Position numbers and translations under genes: made by a program. A model generated the notes under the pieces. The model had not been told where the DNA came from. It saw only the letters and a list, made by a program, of their open reading frames with translations, and searched no databases. This document shows positions 26,249 to 34,663 of a DNA stretch of 64,000 bases, one piece after another; the stretch's first letter is position 1; each line of letters opens with the position of its first letter. Origin of the DNA: Gaiellasilicea sp963745775 (GTDB lineage Bacteria; Actinomycetota; Thermoleophilia; Gaiellales; Gaiellaceae); NCBI GenBank assembly GCA_963745775.1, contig CAVUYY010000013.1, positions 1 to 64,000 on the forward strand. Direction: 5' to 3'.

Positions 26249-27129
26249 TCCTCGTCACCGGCGCGACCGGCTTCGTCGGCCCCCACATCGTCCACGCGCT
26301 TCGGGCCGAGGGCCGACAGGTGCGGGTGCTCGTGCGCGAGGGAACCGACACCACCCGCCTCGCCACCTGGGGCTGCGAGCTCGCCGTCGGCGACATGACC
26401 GATCCTGCCAGCCTCGAGCGCGCGGTCGAGGGCTGCGACGCCGTCGTTCACCTCGTCGCGATCCTCACGGGCAAGCCGGCCGAGTTCGAGCGGGTGATGA
26501 CGGTCGGGACGCGCGATCTCGTGGCCGCTGCGAGCGCGGCCGGGGTACGCAGATTCGTGCTCATGTCCGCGCTCGGCACGACGGAGGAGACGAAGGAGCT
26601 CGTCCCGTACTACCGGTCGAAGTGGGAGATGGAGCAGACCGTGCAGGCCTCCGGGCTCGAGCACGTGATCCTCCGGCCGAGCTTCGTCTTCGGCGAGGAC
26701 GGCGGTGCGCTCGCGCAGTTCCGGAAGATCGCGAAGCTGGCGCCGGTGACGCCGATCGTCGGACCTGGCACGCAGCAGATCCAGCCGATCTGGGTCGAGG
26801 ACGTCGCCGCCTACTTCGCCGCCTCGATCGACAAAGCGGAGGCCGCAAACCGCACGTTCGAGCTCGGCGGGCCCGACGTCGTCAGCTGGAACGAGTTCTG
26901 GGATCGGTTGAAGGAGAGCCTCGGCACGAAGCGCCCGTCGATTCACCTGCCGTTCGGTTTGATGCGGCTCCAGGCCGCGGTCCTCGAGCGGCTGCCGAAC
27001 CCGCCCGTCACGCGCGACCAGGTGAAGATGCTCCAAGCCGCCGACAACGTCGTCACGAACGACGACGCGGTCGAGACGTTCAGGCTTCCGCTCGTCCCGC
27101 TCGACGAGCAGCTCCGCCGCGCAGCCTGA
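26245..27129 (+). CDS. NAD(P)-binding protein, complex I NDUFA9-like (atypical SDR)
   Basis: The 294-residue atypical short-chain dehydrogenase has the Rossmann motif LVTGATGFVGPHIV and also VVHLVAILTGKP, ALGTTEETKELVPYYRSKW, LRPSFVFGEDGGAL and QPIWVEDVAAYFA. It belongs to the NDUFA9-like group, whose bacterial members have no firm function and may bind NADPH without catalysis. It shares ATGA with the dcd stop. Confidence 0.85.
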   Translation: MILVTGATGFVGPHIVHALRAEGRQVRVLVREGTDTTRLATWGCELAVGDMTDPASLERAVEGCDAVVHLVAILTGKPAEFERVMTVGTRDLVAAASAAGVRRFVLMSALGTTEETKELVPYYRSKWEMEQTVQASGLEHVILRPSFVFGEDGGALAQFRKIAKLAPVTPIVGPGTQQIQPIWVEDVAAYFAASIDKAEAANRTFELGGPDVVSWNEFWDRLKESLGTKRPSIHLPFGLMRLQAAVLERLPNPPVTRDQVKMLQAADNVVTNDDAVETFRLPLVPLDEQLRRAA

Positions 27130-27139
27130 GCCGTCCTGA

Positions 27140-27362
27140 AAACGAATCGGGGGCCCTTTGCAGGGCCCCCGAGACCGGTGACTAGCTTGGAGTAGGTAGG
27201 GGCGTTCCGGGCCGCTTCCTCTGAGCGGCGGCGCGTAACGCGACGTCCCCCACGCTGGCTAGACGATTCCCCTTGCAGGTACCGGGGACACGCCCCTACC
27301 CGCTAGTACCTCCACTGCCCGTACTGGAATCTGTCACTACCGGACCACCTCCTTTCCGCGGT
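27140..27362 (-). ncRNA. Candidate structured RNA with short leader ORF
   Basis: No long gene lies in 27130-27454, but the region is highly structured. An 11-bp stem GGTAGGGGCGT/ACGCCCCTACC (27195-27205 with 27290-27300) encloses three helices: 27211-27216/27224-27229, 27232-27235/27239-27242 and 27245-27250/27284-27289. On the minus strand TACACT (27374-27369) could be a -10, giving a start near 27362. AAAGGAGGT (27355-27347) follows, then a 13-codon GTG ORF (27337-27296, VTDSSTGSGGTSG) whose stop lies in the closing stem, and then the terminator at 27171-27148. I do not recognise the RNA family. Strand and transcription are inferred. Confidence 0.5.
27148..27171 (-). terminator. Perfect 10-bp terminator hairpin
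   Basis: CGGGGGCCCT (27148-27157) pairs exactly with AGGGCCCCCG (27162-27171) around TTGC. On the minus strand it is followed by ATTCGTTTTC, a weak U-tract, so it best terminates a minus-strand RNA, while also sitting 18 bases after the plus-strand NDUFA9-like gene. Confidence 0.65.
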
Positions 27363-27454
27363 ACGCGGAGTGTAGCGACTTCGTCGGCGGCCGCTCTCGG
27401 AAGCGCCTTGCCGACTCTTACGGCCCTCTTAGGAGGGCTCGTTACCGTGCCCGC

Positions 27455-28168
27455 ATGGACGCCAACGATCATTCCGAGACAACGCGCACCACCCGTCGAG
27501 GCTCACTCCTCAGCCTCGGCGGCCTCCTTGCCTCCGGCCTCGGCTGGAAGGTAGCCACTGCCGACGAGGCCGATGCCGCGGGCGTCGGTCCGGCCGCTGT
27601 GGCAGCCGGTCTCGTCACGTGCATCCTCACGCCGGAGCAGACCGAGGGCCCCTACTACATCGCGAACAGCCGGCTTCGGCGAGACATCCGGGACGGCCAC
27701 AAGGGCGTGCGGCTCGACCTGCGCACGACCGTCGTCGACGCCTCGACCTGCAAGCCCGTCCGGAACGCGCTCGTCGAGATCTGGCACTGCGACGCCGCCG
27801 GGCTCTACTCTGGCTTCGGCGGCGGAGCGTCGAGTCGAACCTTCCTCCGCGGCGGGCAACGCACCGATGCGAAGGGCCTCGCCCGGTTTACCACCATCTA
27901 TCCCGGCTGGTACCAGGGACGCACGGTTCACATCCACGTGAAGGTGCACATCGGCGGCAGCGTCGTCCACACCGGTCAGCTCTACTTCAACGACGCGGTG
28001 ACGGACACCGTCTACCGCAAGGCTCCGTATCGCTCCCGCGGCGTTCGAACCACCCGTAACGCCGACGACTCGATCTTCAGGAACGGCGGCAGCCGCTCGC
28101 AGGTGCGCCTCGCGAAGGCCGCCGACGGCAGCTACGTCGCGACGATCGCGATGGGAGTCACGCGCTAG
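27455..28168 (+). CDS. Tat-exported intradiol ring-cleavage dioxygenase
   Basis: The 237-residue protein starts with a twin-arginine-type signal (TRRGSLLSLGGLLASGLG). The mature part has LTPEQTEGPYYIANSRLRRD, VRNALVEIWHCDAAGLYSG, and YPGWYQGRTVHIHVKVHIGG, giving the two Tyr and two His ligands of the non-haem Fe(III) site. Intradiol dioxygenases open catechol-type rings, but exported members have unknown substrates. A TACCGT (27443-27448) lies six bases before the ATG. The 3' end overlaps the convergent Rieske gene by 11 bases. Confidence 0.9.
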   Translation: MDANDHSETTRTTRRGSLLSLGGLLASGLGWKVATADEADAAGVGPAAVAAGLVTCILTPEQTEGPYYIANSRLRRDIRDGHKGVRLDLRTTVVDASTCKPVRNALVEIWHCDAAGLYSGFGGGASSRTFLRGGQRTDAKGLARFTTIYPGWYQGRTVHIHVKVHIGGSVVHTGQLYFNDAVTDTVYRKAPYRSRGVRTTRNADDSIFRNGGSRSQVRLAKAADGSYVATIAMGVTR

Positions 28169-28475
28169 GGACGTCGACCTTGACCCAGCCGTCCTCGACC
28201 CGTACCGGGAAGGTCTCCACGGGCTCGAAGGCCGGCAGGGTCAGGGCGCTGCCCGTCGTGATGTCGAAGCGGGCTCCGTGCCGCGGGCAGATCGCCACGC
28301 AGAGCTCGGGCTCCCAATCGCCTTCCGCCAGCGGCCCGTCGTCGTGCGAGCAGCGATCCTCGATCGCGTAGAGCTTGCCGCCGCAGTTGTAGACCCCGAT
28401 CCCCACGAGCCCCGCGTAGACGATCTTGACATGGCCGGGCGGGAGCTCGTCGACCGGGCAGACGTCGACGGTCAA
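28158..28475 (-). CDS. Rieske [2Fe-2S] ferredoxin
   Basis: The 105-residue Rieske protein has ligands CSH (in DRCSHDDGPL) and CPRH (in AICPRHGARFD) and no transmembrane segment, so it is a soluble ferredoxin of the type serving non-haem oxygenases or Fe-S assembly. A TTG start at 28475 overlaps the sufU stop as TTGA. Position directly after sufSU suggests a role in, or dependence on, the SUF pathway, as seen in other Actinobacteria. Confidence 0.88.
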   Translation of the reverse strand: MTVDVCPVDELPPGHVKIVYAGLVGIGVYNCGGKLYAIEDRCSHDDGPLAEGDWEPELCVAICPRHGARFDITTGSALTLPAFEPVETFPVRVEDGWVKVDVPSA

Positions 28476-28903
28476 CGGAACGAGAGATCGTCGCTGCTCG
28501 ACCATTCCTCCGGCAGCGGCGTCCCCTTGCCCTTGTTCAGCGCCACCTTGAGGACGCCGAGCCCGAGCAGCGCGCACTTGAGCCGGACCGGCGTGAGGGG
28601 GATCCCGATCTCGTCGAGCAGCTCCTCCTTCGGGAGCCGCGCCACCTCGGCCGCGTCGCGCCCGACGACGAGCTCGGTGAGCATCGAGGTGGCCGCCTGC
28701 GAGATCGCGCAGCCGCGGCCCTCGAAGCGGACCTCCGAGATCGTGTCCCCGTCGAAGGCGAGCGAGATCGAGATCTCGTCGCCGCAGAGCGGGTTCTGAC
28801 CTTCGGCCTCCGCATCCGGGTGCTCGAGAACCCCGTGCCCGCGCGGGTTCCGGTAGTGGTCGAGAATGACTTCCCGATAGAGCTGGTCGAACTCCGAGCT
28901 CAA
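28472..28903 (-). CDS. sufU: SUF system sulfur-transfer protein SufU
   Basis: The 143-residue protein has FDQLYREVILDHYRNPRGHG, the three zinc-ligand cysteines in NPLCGDEI, GRGCAISQA and LKCALLGLG, and the conserved Asp after the first Cys. SufU accepts persulfide from SufS by ligand swapping. The TTG start at 28903 overlaps the sufS stop as TTGA, the same arrangement as with the Rieske gene. Confidence 0.93.
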   Translation of the reverse strand: MSSEFDQLYREVILDHYRNPRGHGVLEHPDAEAEGQNPLCGDEISISLAFDGDTISEVRFEGRGCAISQAATSMLTELVVGRDAAEVARLPKEELLDEIGIPLTPVRLKCALLGLGVLKVALNKGKGTPLPEEWSSSDDLSFR

Positions 28904-30153
28904 CCGAGGCTCTTCTTGACCTTCTCGAGCCCGGCGACGAGCCGGTCGATCTCCTCGGGCACGGTGTAGAGGTAGAAGCTCGCCCGGTTCGTGGCGATCA
29001 CGCCGAGCCGGTGCATCAGCGGCTGCGTGCAGTGGTGCCCGCCGCGGATCGCGACGCCCTCCCAGTCGAGGATCTGACAGACGTCGTGGGGATGCACGCC
29101 TTCCACGTTGAACGAGACGATTCCGGCGCGGCGCTCGACCGGCGGCCCGTAGGTCTCGATCCAGTCGAGCTCCGCGAGCCGCGAGAGCGCGTACTCGGTC
29201 AGCTCGTGCTCGTGCTGCTCGATCGAGTCGAGCCCGATTGCGCTGAGATAGTCGATCGCCGCCCCGAAACCGACGGCCTCGGCGATCGGCCCGGTGCCGG
29301 CCTCGAACTTGTAGGGCAGTGCGCCCCAGGTCGTCTCTTCCGCGCTCACCGTCCGGATCATGTGGCCGCCGAGGTTGAACGGCGACATCTGCTCGAGCAG
29401 CTCGCGGCGGCCCCACAGCGCTCCGACGCCTGTCGGCCCGCAGAGCTTGTGCGCCGAGAACGCCAGGAAGTCACAACCGAGCGCCTGGACGTCGATCGTG
29501 CGATGCGGCGCCGCCTGGGCGGCGTCGACGACCATGATCGCTCCCTGCTCGTGCGCCCACTCCGTCAGCTTCTCGACCGGATTGACCGTGCCGAGCGTGT
29601 TCGAGACGAGCCCGGTCGCGACGACCTTGACCCGACCCGCCGAGGCGAGGCCGTCGAGCGCGTCGAGCTGCAGCTCGCCGTTGTCGTCGATCGGGATCGT
29701 CCTGAACTCGGCGCCGGTGCGGCCCGCGATGTACTGCCAGGGGACGAAGTTCGAGTGGTGCTCGAGCTCGCTGACGACGACGAGGTCGCCGGGGCCGAGG
29801 TTGTCGAGCCCCCAGGCGTAGGCGACGAGGTTGAGCGCCTCGGTTGCCTGGCGCGTGAAGATCACCTCCCGCTCGGAGGGCGCGTTCACGAACGCCGCCA
29901 CCTTCAGCCGCGCGCCCTCGTACGCGTCGGTTGCCCGCTCGGCGAGTCGGTAGACGCCACGGTGGACGTTCGCGTAGGAATGGGAGTAGAGCTCGGTCAT
30001 CGCCTCGAGCACCTGCCGCGGCTTCTGCGCCGAAGCCGCCGAGTCGAGGAATGCGACCGGAAGGCCGTTCTGGAGCTCCTCGAGGTAGGGGAAGTCGGCG
30101 CGCACGCGCTCTGCATCGAGCTTCGCGACGGCGGTGACGGCCATGTCGCTCAT
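28900..30153 (-). CDS. sufS: Cysteine desulfurase SufS
   Basis: The 417-residue class V PLP enzyme has FPYLEELQNGLPVAFLDSAA, FTRQATEALNLVAYAWG, the PLP lysine in FLAFSAHKLCGPTG and the catalytic Cys loop in IRGGHHCTQPLMHR. It mobilises sulfur from cysteine for Fe-S clusters. Start is ATG 30153, or the ATG four codons later (MAVTAVAKLD), which lies seven bases after TACCAT. The sufCBD genes are about 21 kb away at 50.6-54.8 kb. Confidence 0.94.
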   Translation of the reverse strand: MSDMAVTAVAKLDAERVRADFPYLEELQNGLPVAFLDSAASAQKPRQVLEAMTELYSHSYANVHRGVYRLAERATDAYEGARLKVAAFVNAPSEREVIFTRQATEALNLVAYAWGLDNLGPGDLVVVSELEHHSNFVPWQYIAGRTGAEFRTIPIDDNGELQLDALDGLASAGRVKVVATGLVSNTLGTVNPVEKLTEWAHEQGAIMVVDAAQAAPHRTIDVQALGCDFLAFSAHKLCGPTGVGALWGRRELLEQMSPFNLGGHMIRTVSAEETTWGALPYKFEAGTGPIAEAVGFGAAIDYLSAIGLDSIEQHEHELTEYALSRLAELDWIETYGPPVERRAGIVSFNVEGVHPHDVCQILDWEGVAIRGGHHCTQPLMHRLGVIATNRASFYLYTVPEEIDRLVAGLEKVKKSLG

Positions 30154-30219
30154 GGTACTGACCCACCTGCGCTGGAGCTCTGGAGCCCGGGCGGGCGAGC
30201 CCCAGAGCGAGCGCTGCAA

Positions 30220-30762
30220 CTAGGTGCTGACGCGAACGGCCAGACCCGACGAGCACGCGCTGTCGGCCTGAACCGTGAAGCCGACGGCCGTGTCGAAGGC
30301 ACCCGCCGCGACCGGCAGCACCGATGCGCGCACGTTCGCCGCAATGGTCGAGCCCTTGATCAGGATCCCTGCCGTGGGACTCGAGTTGATCCCGGCGAGG
30401 CAGAAGTCGTTCGGCGTCGTCGCCCCACCGGCCAGCGTGACCGTGTGGGCATGCCACCCATCGGGCCTCTGGTGCGAGTCCCGCCCGATCACCGGATGGA
30501 TGGTGAGCACGAACGCCTTGCTCGTCGCGAGGTCGACCCAGGCGACGCCGACGACCGGGTTCGACCGGACGAACGCGTCCGGATGCCTCGGGATCGCCGC
30601 CTTGCTCGTGGCGGACAGCGCCGCCGTCTGTCCGTTCTTGGCCGTCGTCTTCCACGAGGCGACCTCGAGGTAGTCGGGACCCGCCGCCGACGCGAGCGCG
30701 ACCCCGACCGCGATCACCGCCGCAACCGGTACGAGAGCTGCCACAAGTGCGATTCGCCGCAT
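30220..30762 (-). CDS. Secreted protein of unknown function
   Basis: The 180-residue product starts at ATG 30762 after a good GGGAGG site, with signal peptide MRRIALVAALVPVAAVIAVG. The mature part is rich in Val, Ala, Ser and Thr and contains WHAHTVTLAGGA and FCLAGINSSPTAGI, with paired Cys residues (FCLAG; SACSSG) that may form a disulfide. I recognise no family. It stands alone between sufS and the LON-domain gene. Confidence 0.6.
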   Translation of the reverse strand: MRRIALVAALVPVAAVIAVGVALASAAGPDYLEVASWKTTAKNGQTAALSATSKAAIPRHPDAFVRSNPVVGVAWVDLATSKAFVLTIHPVIGRDSHQRPDGWHAHTVTLAGGATTPNDFCLAGINSSPTAGILIKGSTIAANVRASVLPVAAGAFDTAVGFTVQADSACSSGLAVRVST

Positions 30763-30892
30763 GATTCCTCCCTTTGCCGTCGTTTCCAGGACAAACGTGC
30801 CCGACCTCCGGCGACGGCACGCCCCACCCGGAACCCGCTTACAGAATCCTGACAACTGTCCGACTGGCCCGGCTCGGCCGCTCAGGCCCGGC

Positions 30893-31507
30893 CTAGCCCC
30901 GCGGATCGACCTTGCCGTTCGAGGCCGCGCGGCCGGCGATCTCCTGCTCGCGCTCGACCGCCTGAGCCGCACCTTCGAGCAGGTCGGCGAGCACCTTCAC
31001 GCGCTCGCGCTCGGAGGTGATCTGGAGGAGTCGCTGCTTCAGCTCGGGCGCGAACTCGAATCGGCCGGCCAACTCGAAGGAGAGCTGCTCGCCGCCGGCC
31101 GCCGGCTCCTCGACCTCCGCGCCGGTCAGCTCGACGAGCTTGCGGAAGAGCTCGAGCGCACGCTCGGCATCCGCGTTCTCGGCGGGATCCTCGGTCTCCT
31201 CGAGCGGCTCGACCAGGCCTGTCTGGAAGCTTCGGCCGCCAGTCAGCTCGAGCAGCCGGAATCGCTCCCGGCCTTCGACGACCACGTTCATGCGTCCGTC
31301 GTCGAAGCGATCCAGAACCTCGGTCACCGCGGCCCTCGTCCCGATCTCGCGCAGGCCGTCGTCGTCCGCGTAGACCAGGCCGAACTCCCGCTCGTCGGCG
31401 AGGCACTCGCCGATCAGCTCCTGGTAGCGATCCTCGAAGATGTGGAGCGGGATCTGCTCGGTCGGCAGGAGCACGATTCCGAGCGGAAAGAGTCCGAGCT
31501 CCGACAC
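30893..31507 (-). CDS. LON peptidase N-terminal (substrate-binding) domain protein
   Basis: The 204-residue protein has ELGLFPLGIVLLPTEQIPLH, IFEDRYQELIGECL, FDDGRMNVVVEGRERFRLLE and a helical C-terminal half (LKQRLLQITSERERVKVLADL). This is the stand-alone Lon N-domain family, without ATPase or protease. It may act as an adaptor or chaperone; its function is not established. GTG start at 31507. Confidence 0.85.
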   Translation of the reverse strand: MSELGLFPLGIVLLPTEQIPLHIFEDRYQELIGECLADEREFGLVYADDDGLREIGTRAAVTEVLDRFDDGRMNVVVEGRERFRLLELTGGRSFQTGLVEPLEETEDPAENADAERALELFRKLVELTGAEVEEPAAGGEQLSFELAGRFEFAPELKQRLLQITSERERVKVLADLLEGAAQAVEREQEIAGRAASNGKVDPRG

Positions 31508-31517
31508 GTCACGAAGG

Positions 31518-32159
31518 TTACGCGCGCTCGAAGGCGGCGATCCGGAAGAGCGGGCCGTCGCGCTCGGAGGCAAGCGTCAGGCCGTGCTCCTCAGCGGCGC
31601 GCCGAAGCGCCTGGGGCGAGTGGACGAACGCTCGGAAGCTGCGGCGCCGTGCCCGCATGAAGCCGTTGCCCACCGTGAGGAAGAAACGAGTCCACCAGAC
31701 GTCGCGCGGGAAGCTGAGCACGAGCGTTCGCCGGGCGAGCGAGGCCGCGATCCCGGCCAGCTCGACGCCGTCGGGGGTGCAGCAGACGACCTTGTTCAGG
31801 ACGACGATGTCGGCTTCGCGGCGCGCCGCGGGGTCCGCGACGAGATCGGCGGTGCGGAAAGCCGAGCGCTCGCCGAGGCCCACTTCGGCGGCGAGCGTTC
31901 GCGCATGGGGCTCGTAGCTCGGCACGAGCTCGACGACCTCGCCCTCGCGCGCCCCCGCCTTGAGGAGCTCGAGCAGGACCTGGCCGATGCCGCCGCCGAT
32001 CTCGAGCACCGTGGCGTCTTCCAAGCCTCCCGCCGCCGCGCGCCGGGCGAGCGACCGCGCCATTGCATCGGGCCCCTTGCGCCGGTACCGGCGCGCCGCC
32101 CGCTTCGCGAAGCGATCGCCGAACAGCTGCTCCTGCCCGTGCCGCGCGCAGCAGCTCAC
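31518..32159 (-). CDS. Class I SAM-dependent methyltransferase
   Basis: The 213-residue protein starts at GTG 32159 (overlap GTGA with the MaoC gene). It has GDRFAKRAARRYRRKGPDAM, SAM motif I LEIGGGIGQVLLELLKAG, and DIVVLNKVVCCTPDGVELAG. The C-terminal LVLSFPRDVWWTRFFLTVGN resembles magnesium-protoporphyrin O-methyltransferase-like small enzymes. Substrate is unknown. Confidence 0.8.
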   Translation of the reverse strand: MSCCARHGQEQLFGDRFAKRAARRYRRKGPDAMARSLARRAAAGGLEDATVLEIGGGIGQVLLELLKAGAREGEVVELVPSYEPHARTLAAEVGLGERSAFRTADLVADPAARREADIVVLNKVVCCTPDGVELAGIAASLARRTLVLSFPRDVWWTRFFLTVGNGFMRARRRSFRAFVHSPQALRRAAEEHGLTLASERDGPLFRIAAFERA

Positions 32160-32602
32160 GAGCTTCGACCGAAGTGGCCGCGTGAGACCATCGACATCAC
32201 GATCACGCCGTCCTGGTTGATCATCTCGCCGCGGATCCGGATCGTGCCGCGGTCGGGCCGCCGCTCGGACGGCGTCGCCTCGAGAACCGTCAGCCTGCCC
32301 TCCAGCGTGTCGCCGGGCCGGACCGGGGCAAGCCAGCGGAGCTCCTCGATCCCGGGGGAGCCCATGCTGGCAGCGCCGACGAGCAACGAGTCGACGTAGA
32401 GCCTCATCCACATGGCACCCGTGTGCCAGCCGCTCGCGATCAGCCCGCCGAAGATCGACTCCTGCGCCGCCTCGGGATCGACGTGGAAGGGCTGCGGATC
32501 CCACTCTCGCGCGAACGCAACGATCTCGCCCTCCGTGACCTCACGCGTGCCGAGCTCGAAGACTCGACCGGGCTCGAAGTCCTCGAAGGTCAGCTCGGGC
32601 AT
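32156..32602 (-). CDS. MaoC-like hotdog-fold dehydratase
   Basis: The 148-residue hotdog protein has MPELTFEDFEPGRVFELG, the hydratase-2 motif FAREWDPQPFHVDPEAAQES with the Asp/His pair, FGGLIASGWHTGAMWMRL and RPGDTLEGRLTV. It should hydrate enoyl-CoA or a related thioester. TACGCT on the minus strand (32614-32609) lies six bases before the ATG. It is divergent from ettA and coupled to the methyltransferase gene. Confidence 0.87.
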   Translation of the reverse strand: MPELTFEDFEPGRVFELGTREVTEGEIVAFAREWDPQPFHVDPEAAQESIFGGLIASGWHTGAMWMRLYVDSLLVGAASMGSPGIEELRWLAPVRPGDTLEGRLTVLEATPSERRPDRGTIRIRGEMINQDGVIVMSMVSRGHFGRSS

Positions 32603-32632
32603 CGCCGAAGCGTATGGCTATCGTGGCTCGAC
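32603..32632. promoter_or_regulatory. Compact divergent leaderless promoters
   Basis: Only 30 bases separate the MaoC and ettA start codons. Minus-strand TACGCT (32614-32609) lies six bases from the MaoC ATG and plus-strand TATCGT (32619-32624) lies eight bases from the ettA ATG, so both -10 boxes fit back to back with no room for ribosome-binding sites. -35 boxes are not clear. Confidence 0.5.
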
Positions 32633-34303
32633 ATGAACGAGTACGTCTACACGATGTATCGAGCCGACAAGTTCTACGGCTCGGACCGCCAGGTGCTCGC
32701 GAACATCTCGCTCTCGTTCCTCCCGGGCGCCAAGATCGGCGTCCTCGGGCCGAACGGGGCGGGCAAGTCGACGCTCTTGCGGATCATGGCCGGGCTCGAG
32801 GAGCCGTCGAGCGGGATCGCCGAGCTCGCTCCGAACGCGACGGTCGGATTCCTCCCCCAGGAGCCCGATCTCGACTCGAGCAGGACCGTCCGCGAGAACG
32901 TCGAGGACGGGGTGCGACCGATGCGCGATCTGCTCGACCGCTTCAACGAGATCTCGGCGCGCTTCGCCGAGCCCGACGTCGACTTCGACGCGCTCCTGGC
33001 CGAGCAGGCGACCGTCCAGGACCAGATCGACCGGCACGACGTCTGGAGCCTCGACGCGACGCTCGACCGCGCGATGGACGCGCTCCGCCTTCCGGAAGCC
33101 GACCGCGACGTGACGACGCTCTCCGGCGGCGAGCGGCGCCGGGTCGCGCTCTGCCGGCTCCTTCTCTCCTCGCCCGACCTGCTGCTCCTCGACGAGCCGA
33201 CGAACCACCTCGACGCCGAGTCGGTCGCCTGGCTCGAGCGCTTCCTCGAGTCGTACAAGGGCACCGTCGTCGCCGTCACCCACGACCGCTACTTCCTCGA
33301 CAACGTCGCCGGCTGGATCCTCGAGCTCGACCGCGGCAAGGGCCTGCCGTTCGAGGGCAACTACTCGTCCTGGCTCGAGCAGAAGCAGGCACGGCTCGCG
33401 ATCGAGGAGAAGACCGAGTCGGCGCGCCGCCGCACGCTCGCGCGCGAGCTCGAGTGGGTGCGGATGAGCCCGAAGGCGCGCCACGCGAAGTCGAAGGCGC
33501 GCGTCCAGGGCTACGAGAAGCTGCTCGCCGAGGAGCAGAACGTGCGGCTCGACAAGATCGAGATCCACATCCCGGCGGGCCCGCGGCTCGGCGACGTCGT
33601 CGTCGAGGCGAAGGACGTCGCGAAGGGCTTCGGCGACCGGCTTCTCTTCGAGAGCCTGACCTTCTCGCTGCCGCCCGGAGGGATCGTGGGCGTGATCGGC
33701 CCGAACGGCGCCGGCAAGACAACCCTCTTCCGGATGATCGCCGGCGAGGAGACCGCAGAATCAGGCGTCCTCACCGTCGGCGACACGGTCGAGCTCGCGT
33801 ACGTCGACCAGTCGCGCGCCGGGCTCACGCCCGAGAACACGGTCTGGAAGGAGATCTCGGGCAACCTCGACACGATCGAGCTCGGCAAGCGGGAGATCAA
33901 CTCGCGCCAGTACGTCTCGTGGTTCAACTTTCGCGGCTCGGATCAGCAGAAGCGCGTCGGCGATCTCTCCGGCGGCGAGCGGAACCGCGTGCACCTCGCG
34001 AAGCTGCTCCGCTCGGGCGGCAACGTGCTCCTCCTCGACGAGCCGACGAACGACCTCGACGTCGACACGCTGCGCGCGCTCGAGGAGGCGCTCCTCGACT
34101 TCGCCGGCTGCGCGGTCGTGATCTCGCACGATCGCTGGTTCCTCGACCGGATCGCGACCCACATCCTCGCCTTCGAGGGCGACTCGCAGGTGACGTGGTT
34201 CGAGGGCAGCTACCAGGAGTACGCCGACTGGGTCAAGGAGACCCGCGGCGCGGACGCGCTCGAGCCGCACCGGATCAAGTACAAGCCGCTCGTTCGCGCC
34301 TAG
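32633..34303 (+). CDS. ettA: ABC-F translation factor EttA
   Basis: 556 residues, the normal EttA length. It has two ABC domains: Walker A GPNGAGKSTLLRI, signature LSGGERRRVAL and LLLDEPTNHLD; then GPNGAGKTTLFRM, LSGGERNRVHLAK and LLLDEPTNDLDV. A basic linker (EWVRMSPKARHAKSKARVQG) serves as the P-site tRNA interaction motif. EttA binds the ribosomal E site and gates the first elongation step according to the ATP/ADP ratio. The protein has no membrane domain. Confidence 0.94.
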   Translation: MNEYVYTMYRADKFYGSDRQVLANISLSFLPGAKIGVLGPNGAGKSTLLRIMAGLEEPSSGIAELAPNATVGFLPQEPDLDSSRTVRENVEDGVRPMRDLLDRFNEISARFAEPDVDFDALLAEQATVQDQIDRHDVWSLDATLDRAMDALRLPEADRDVTTLSGGERRRVALCRLLLSSPDLLLLDEPTNHLDAESVAWLERFLESYKGTVVAVTHDRYFLDNVAGWILELDRGKGLPFEGNYSSWLEQKQARLAIEEKTESARRRTLARELEWVRMSPKARHAKSKARVQGYEKLLAEEQNVRLDKIEIHIPAGPRLGDVVVEAKDVAKGFGDRLLFESLTFSLPPGGIVGVIGPNGAGKTTLFRMIAGEETAESGVLTVGDTVELAYVDQSRAGLTPENTVWKEISGNLDTIELGKREINSRQYVSWFNFRGSDQQKRVGDLSGGERNRVHLAKLLRSGGNVLLLDEPTNDLDVDTLRALEEALLDFAGCAVVISHDRWFLDRIATHILAFEGDSQVTWFEGSYQEYADWVKETRGADALEPHRIKYKPLVRA

Positions 34304-34309
34304 CCTGCC

Positions 34310-34663
34310 ATGCTCGTTGCGCGAGGATTGGCTGCAGCAATCGTCGCCTCGCTCCTGCTGGCGCTCGTGCCGGGCGCCGACTGGGGCTTCCAGTTCGTCT
34401 ACCCCCTCTTCTTCGCGCTGGGTGCGGCGACGACGACGTGGTGGCCGATCCTGCTTGCACTCCTGCTTTCGCCTTGGGCCGGCCTCGACTACGCGATCGA
34501 GCCGTATGACATTGCCCATACCGATTCGACCGACAGTGCCGCCGCCGCCGCGCTCTACGGCCTTTGGTACGCGACGCCGATCGCAGCCGTCGCCTTCGCA
34601 GTCGGCAAGCTCCTGCGCGCTTTCGCGCTGGCCCTCGGCTCGCACAACGCACCGCCCGCCTGA
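34310..34663 (+). CDS. Small integral membrane protein
   Basis: The 117-residue product has three or four hydrophobic segments (GLAAAIVASLLLALVPGADW; FQFVYPLFFALGAATTTWWP; LLALLLSPWAGLDYAI; YATPIAAVAFAVGKLLRAFA). No family is recognised. It starts six bases after the ettA stop and its TGA shares one base with the ATG of the MFS gene, so it sits in an ettA-to-MFS unit. Confidence 0.6.
   Translation: MLVARGLAAAIVASLLLALVPGADWGFQFVYPLFFALGAATTTWWPILLALLLSPWAGLDYAIEPYDIAHTDSTDSAAAAALYGLWYATPIAAVAFAVGKLLRAFALALGSHNAPPA

Noticed and set aside
27341..27360. ACCACCTCCTTTCC resembling the 3' end of 16S rRNA
   Set aside because: Only about a dozen bases match and no other rRNA sequence is near. It is better read on the minus strand as a strong ribosome-binding site.
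27355..27366. GTACCGCGG resembling a T-box core
   Set aside because: There is no specifier stem, no antiterminator partner and no aminoacyl-tRNA synthetase or amino-acid gene downstream. The bases form a local CCGCG/CGCGG palindrome.
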